Shown here: positions 63,600 to 64,000 of the stretch, piece by piece
How positions within the stretch are numbered: position 1 is the first letter of the stretch
Layout: every line of letters begins with the position of its first letter
Assembly: GCF_028583425.1 (NCBI RefSeq)
Contig: NC_072795.1
Coordinates: 8,517,001-8,581,000 of the forward strand
Length of the DNA: 64,000 nucleotides
Origin: Eublepharis macularius
Lineage: Eukaryota > Chordata > Lepidosauria > Squamata > Eublepharidae
Direction: 5' to 3'
Position numbers and translations under genes: made by a program
Notes under the pieces: generated by a model
What the model saw: only the letters and a program-made list of their open reading frames with translations
Told to the model about the DNA's origin: nothing
Databases searched by the model: none

Positions 63600-64000
63600 T
63601 AAGGCCGAGTGTGGGATGGTGAAGGGCGCCTGCGTCCTGATCGAAGGAAAGGATCCCCCTCCCCAAAGACAGTACAAGTACCCAGCAGAAGCTGAGGCAG
63701 GGATAGCCAAGACTATAGAAGGACTCCTTGAGTGGGACGTCATACTCCCGATGCAGTCCATCTGCAACGCCCCATTGTGGCCAGTTCTGAAAGCAGATGG
63801 AGTGACCTGGAGAATGACGGTCGACTTCCGTGCCCTGAATGCCACCACCCCTCCAGTTGCCCCGGTTGTGGCCAAGTATAATGAGATCCTAACGGCCATT
63901 GCCGCTGGGTCCCGGTTCTACTCGGTCATAGACCTGGCCAATGCTTTCCATTCTATCCGGTTGCATGAGTCTTGCTGGTACAAGTTCGCGTTCACTTTCC
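63600..64000 (+). pseudogene. Retroviral reverse transcriptase, N-terminal part (runs off the window)
   Basis: Contains QYKYPAEAEAGIAKTIEGLL, APLWPVLKADGVTWRMTVDF, RALNATTPPVAP and YSVIDLANAFHSI, covering the fingers and the first catalytic Asp of the RT. The YxDD box lies beyond the window. Confidence 0.82.

Larger units (their letters stand above)
57671..64000 (+). mobile_element. Endogenous retrovirus, 5' part (class III-like polymerase), cut by the window edge
   Basis: Order seen: LTR (57671-59495), primer-binding site (59502-59519), long leader (59520-60997), gag (60998-63081), protease (about 63130-63480), reverse transcriptase (about 63600 to the edge). The RT wording (TWRMTVDFRALN, TPPVAP, VIDLANAFHSI) is closest to ERV-L/class III retroviruses as I know them. 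The visible coding part looks largely open, with about one break. Only one LTR is visible, so age cannot be taken from LTR divergence. The long open frames suggest it is young. Envelope and 3' LTR lie outside the window. Confidence 0.85.

Overview
The window looks like nuclear DNA of a squamate reptile, probably a lizard. The evidence is an intron-rich CYP2-family cytochrome P450 gene set in a dense, young and varied repeat landscape: Penelope-like elements with GIY-YIG endonuclease, L2, CR1, BovB/RTE and L1 LINEs, tRNA-derived MIR-like SINEs, 5S-rRNA-derived SINEs, many short hAT elements, and LTR elements. I recognise no bacterial, viral-genome or organelle features. The species cannot be named from the sequence alone.

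Host genes. One complete CYP2-type P450 gene lies on the + strand, with nine coding exons between 4047 and 42306. Eight introns all have GT..AG ends, and the internal exon lengths (163, 150, 161, 177, 142, 188, 142 bp) are the classic CYP2 pattern. The spliced frame is open for 498 residues and keeps the anchor, the proline-rich hinge, WxxxR, AGTDTT, EIQR and the haem-cysteine signature. A second gene of the same type begins at 51039 (first exon 51039-51206) behind a closely similar TATA context. The locus is therefore a head-to-tail CYP2 array whose second member continues past the window or is interrupted. The best family label is CYP2J/CYP2K-like; orthology is not decided here.

Layout. 1-3690: upstream repeats (a broken Ty3/Gypsy fossil with a hAT insert, a BovB LINE end, a hAT MITE). 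3690-4229: promoter and exon 1. 4230-23842: a 19.6-kb first intron made largely of SINEs, MITEs, an inverted-repeat element, LINE pieces, an L1 and a Penelope-like element. 23843-42306: exons 2-9, with introns carrying SINEs, L2, a second Penelope family, a 5S SINE split by a hAT element, and other repeats. 42307-50750: intergenic, with an internally inverted Penelope element, an LTR-like unit, a duplicated 200-bp segment and tandem-repeat MITEs. 50750-51206: second promoter and first exon. 51207-57670: repeats including a clean solo LTR. 57671-64000: the 5' part of an endogenous retrovirus (1.8-kb LTR, tRNA-Ala-like primer site, long leader, gag, protease, start of RT), cut by the window edge.

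The most striking pattern is structural. Several retroposed units, mostly Penelope-type tails, occur as head-to-head inverted pairs, three of them with recognisable 11-15 bp target duplications. The tails carry sequences that fit the hammerhead-ribozyme core. Two further elements with 165-210 bp inverted arms (4753-5384 and 25001-25886) may be products of a similar process. No wholly new gene system could be demonstrated.
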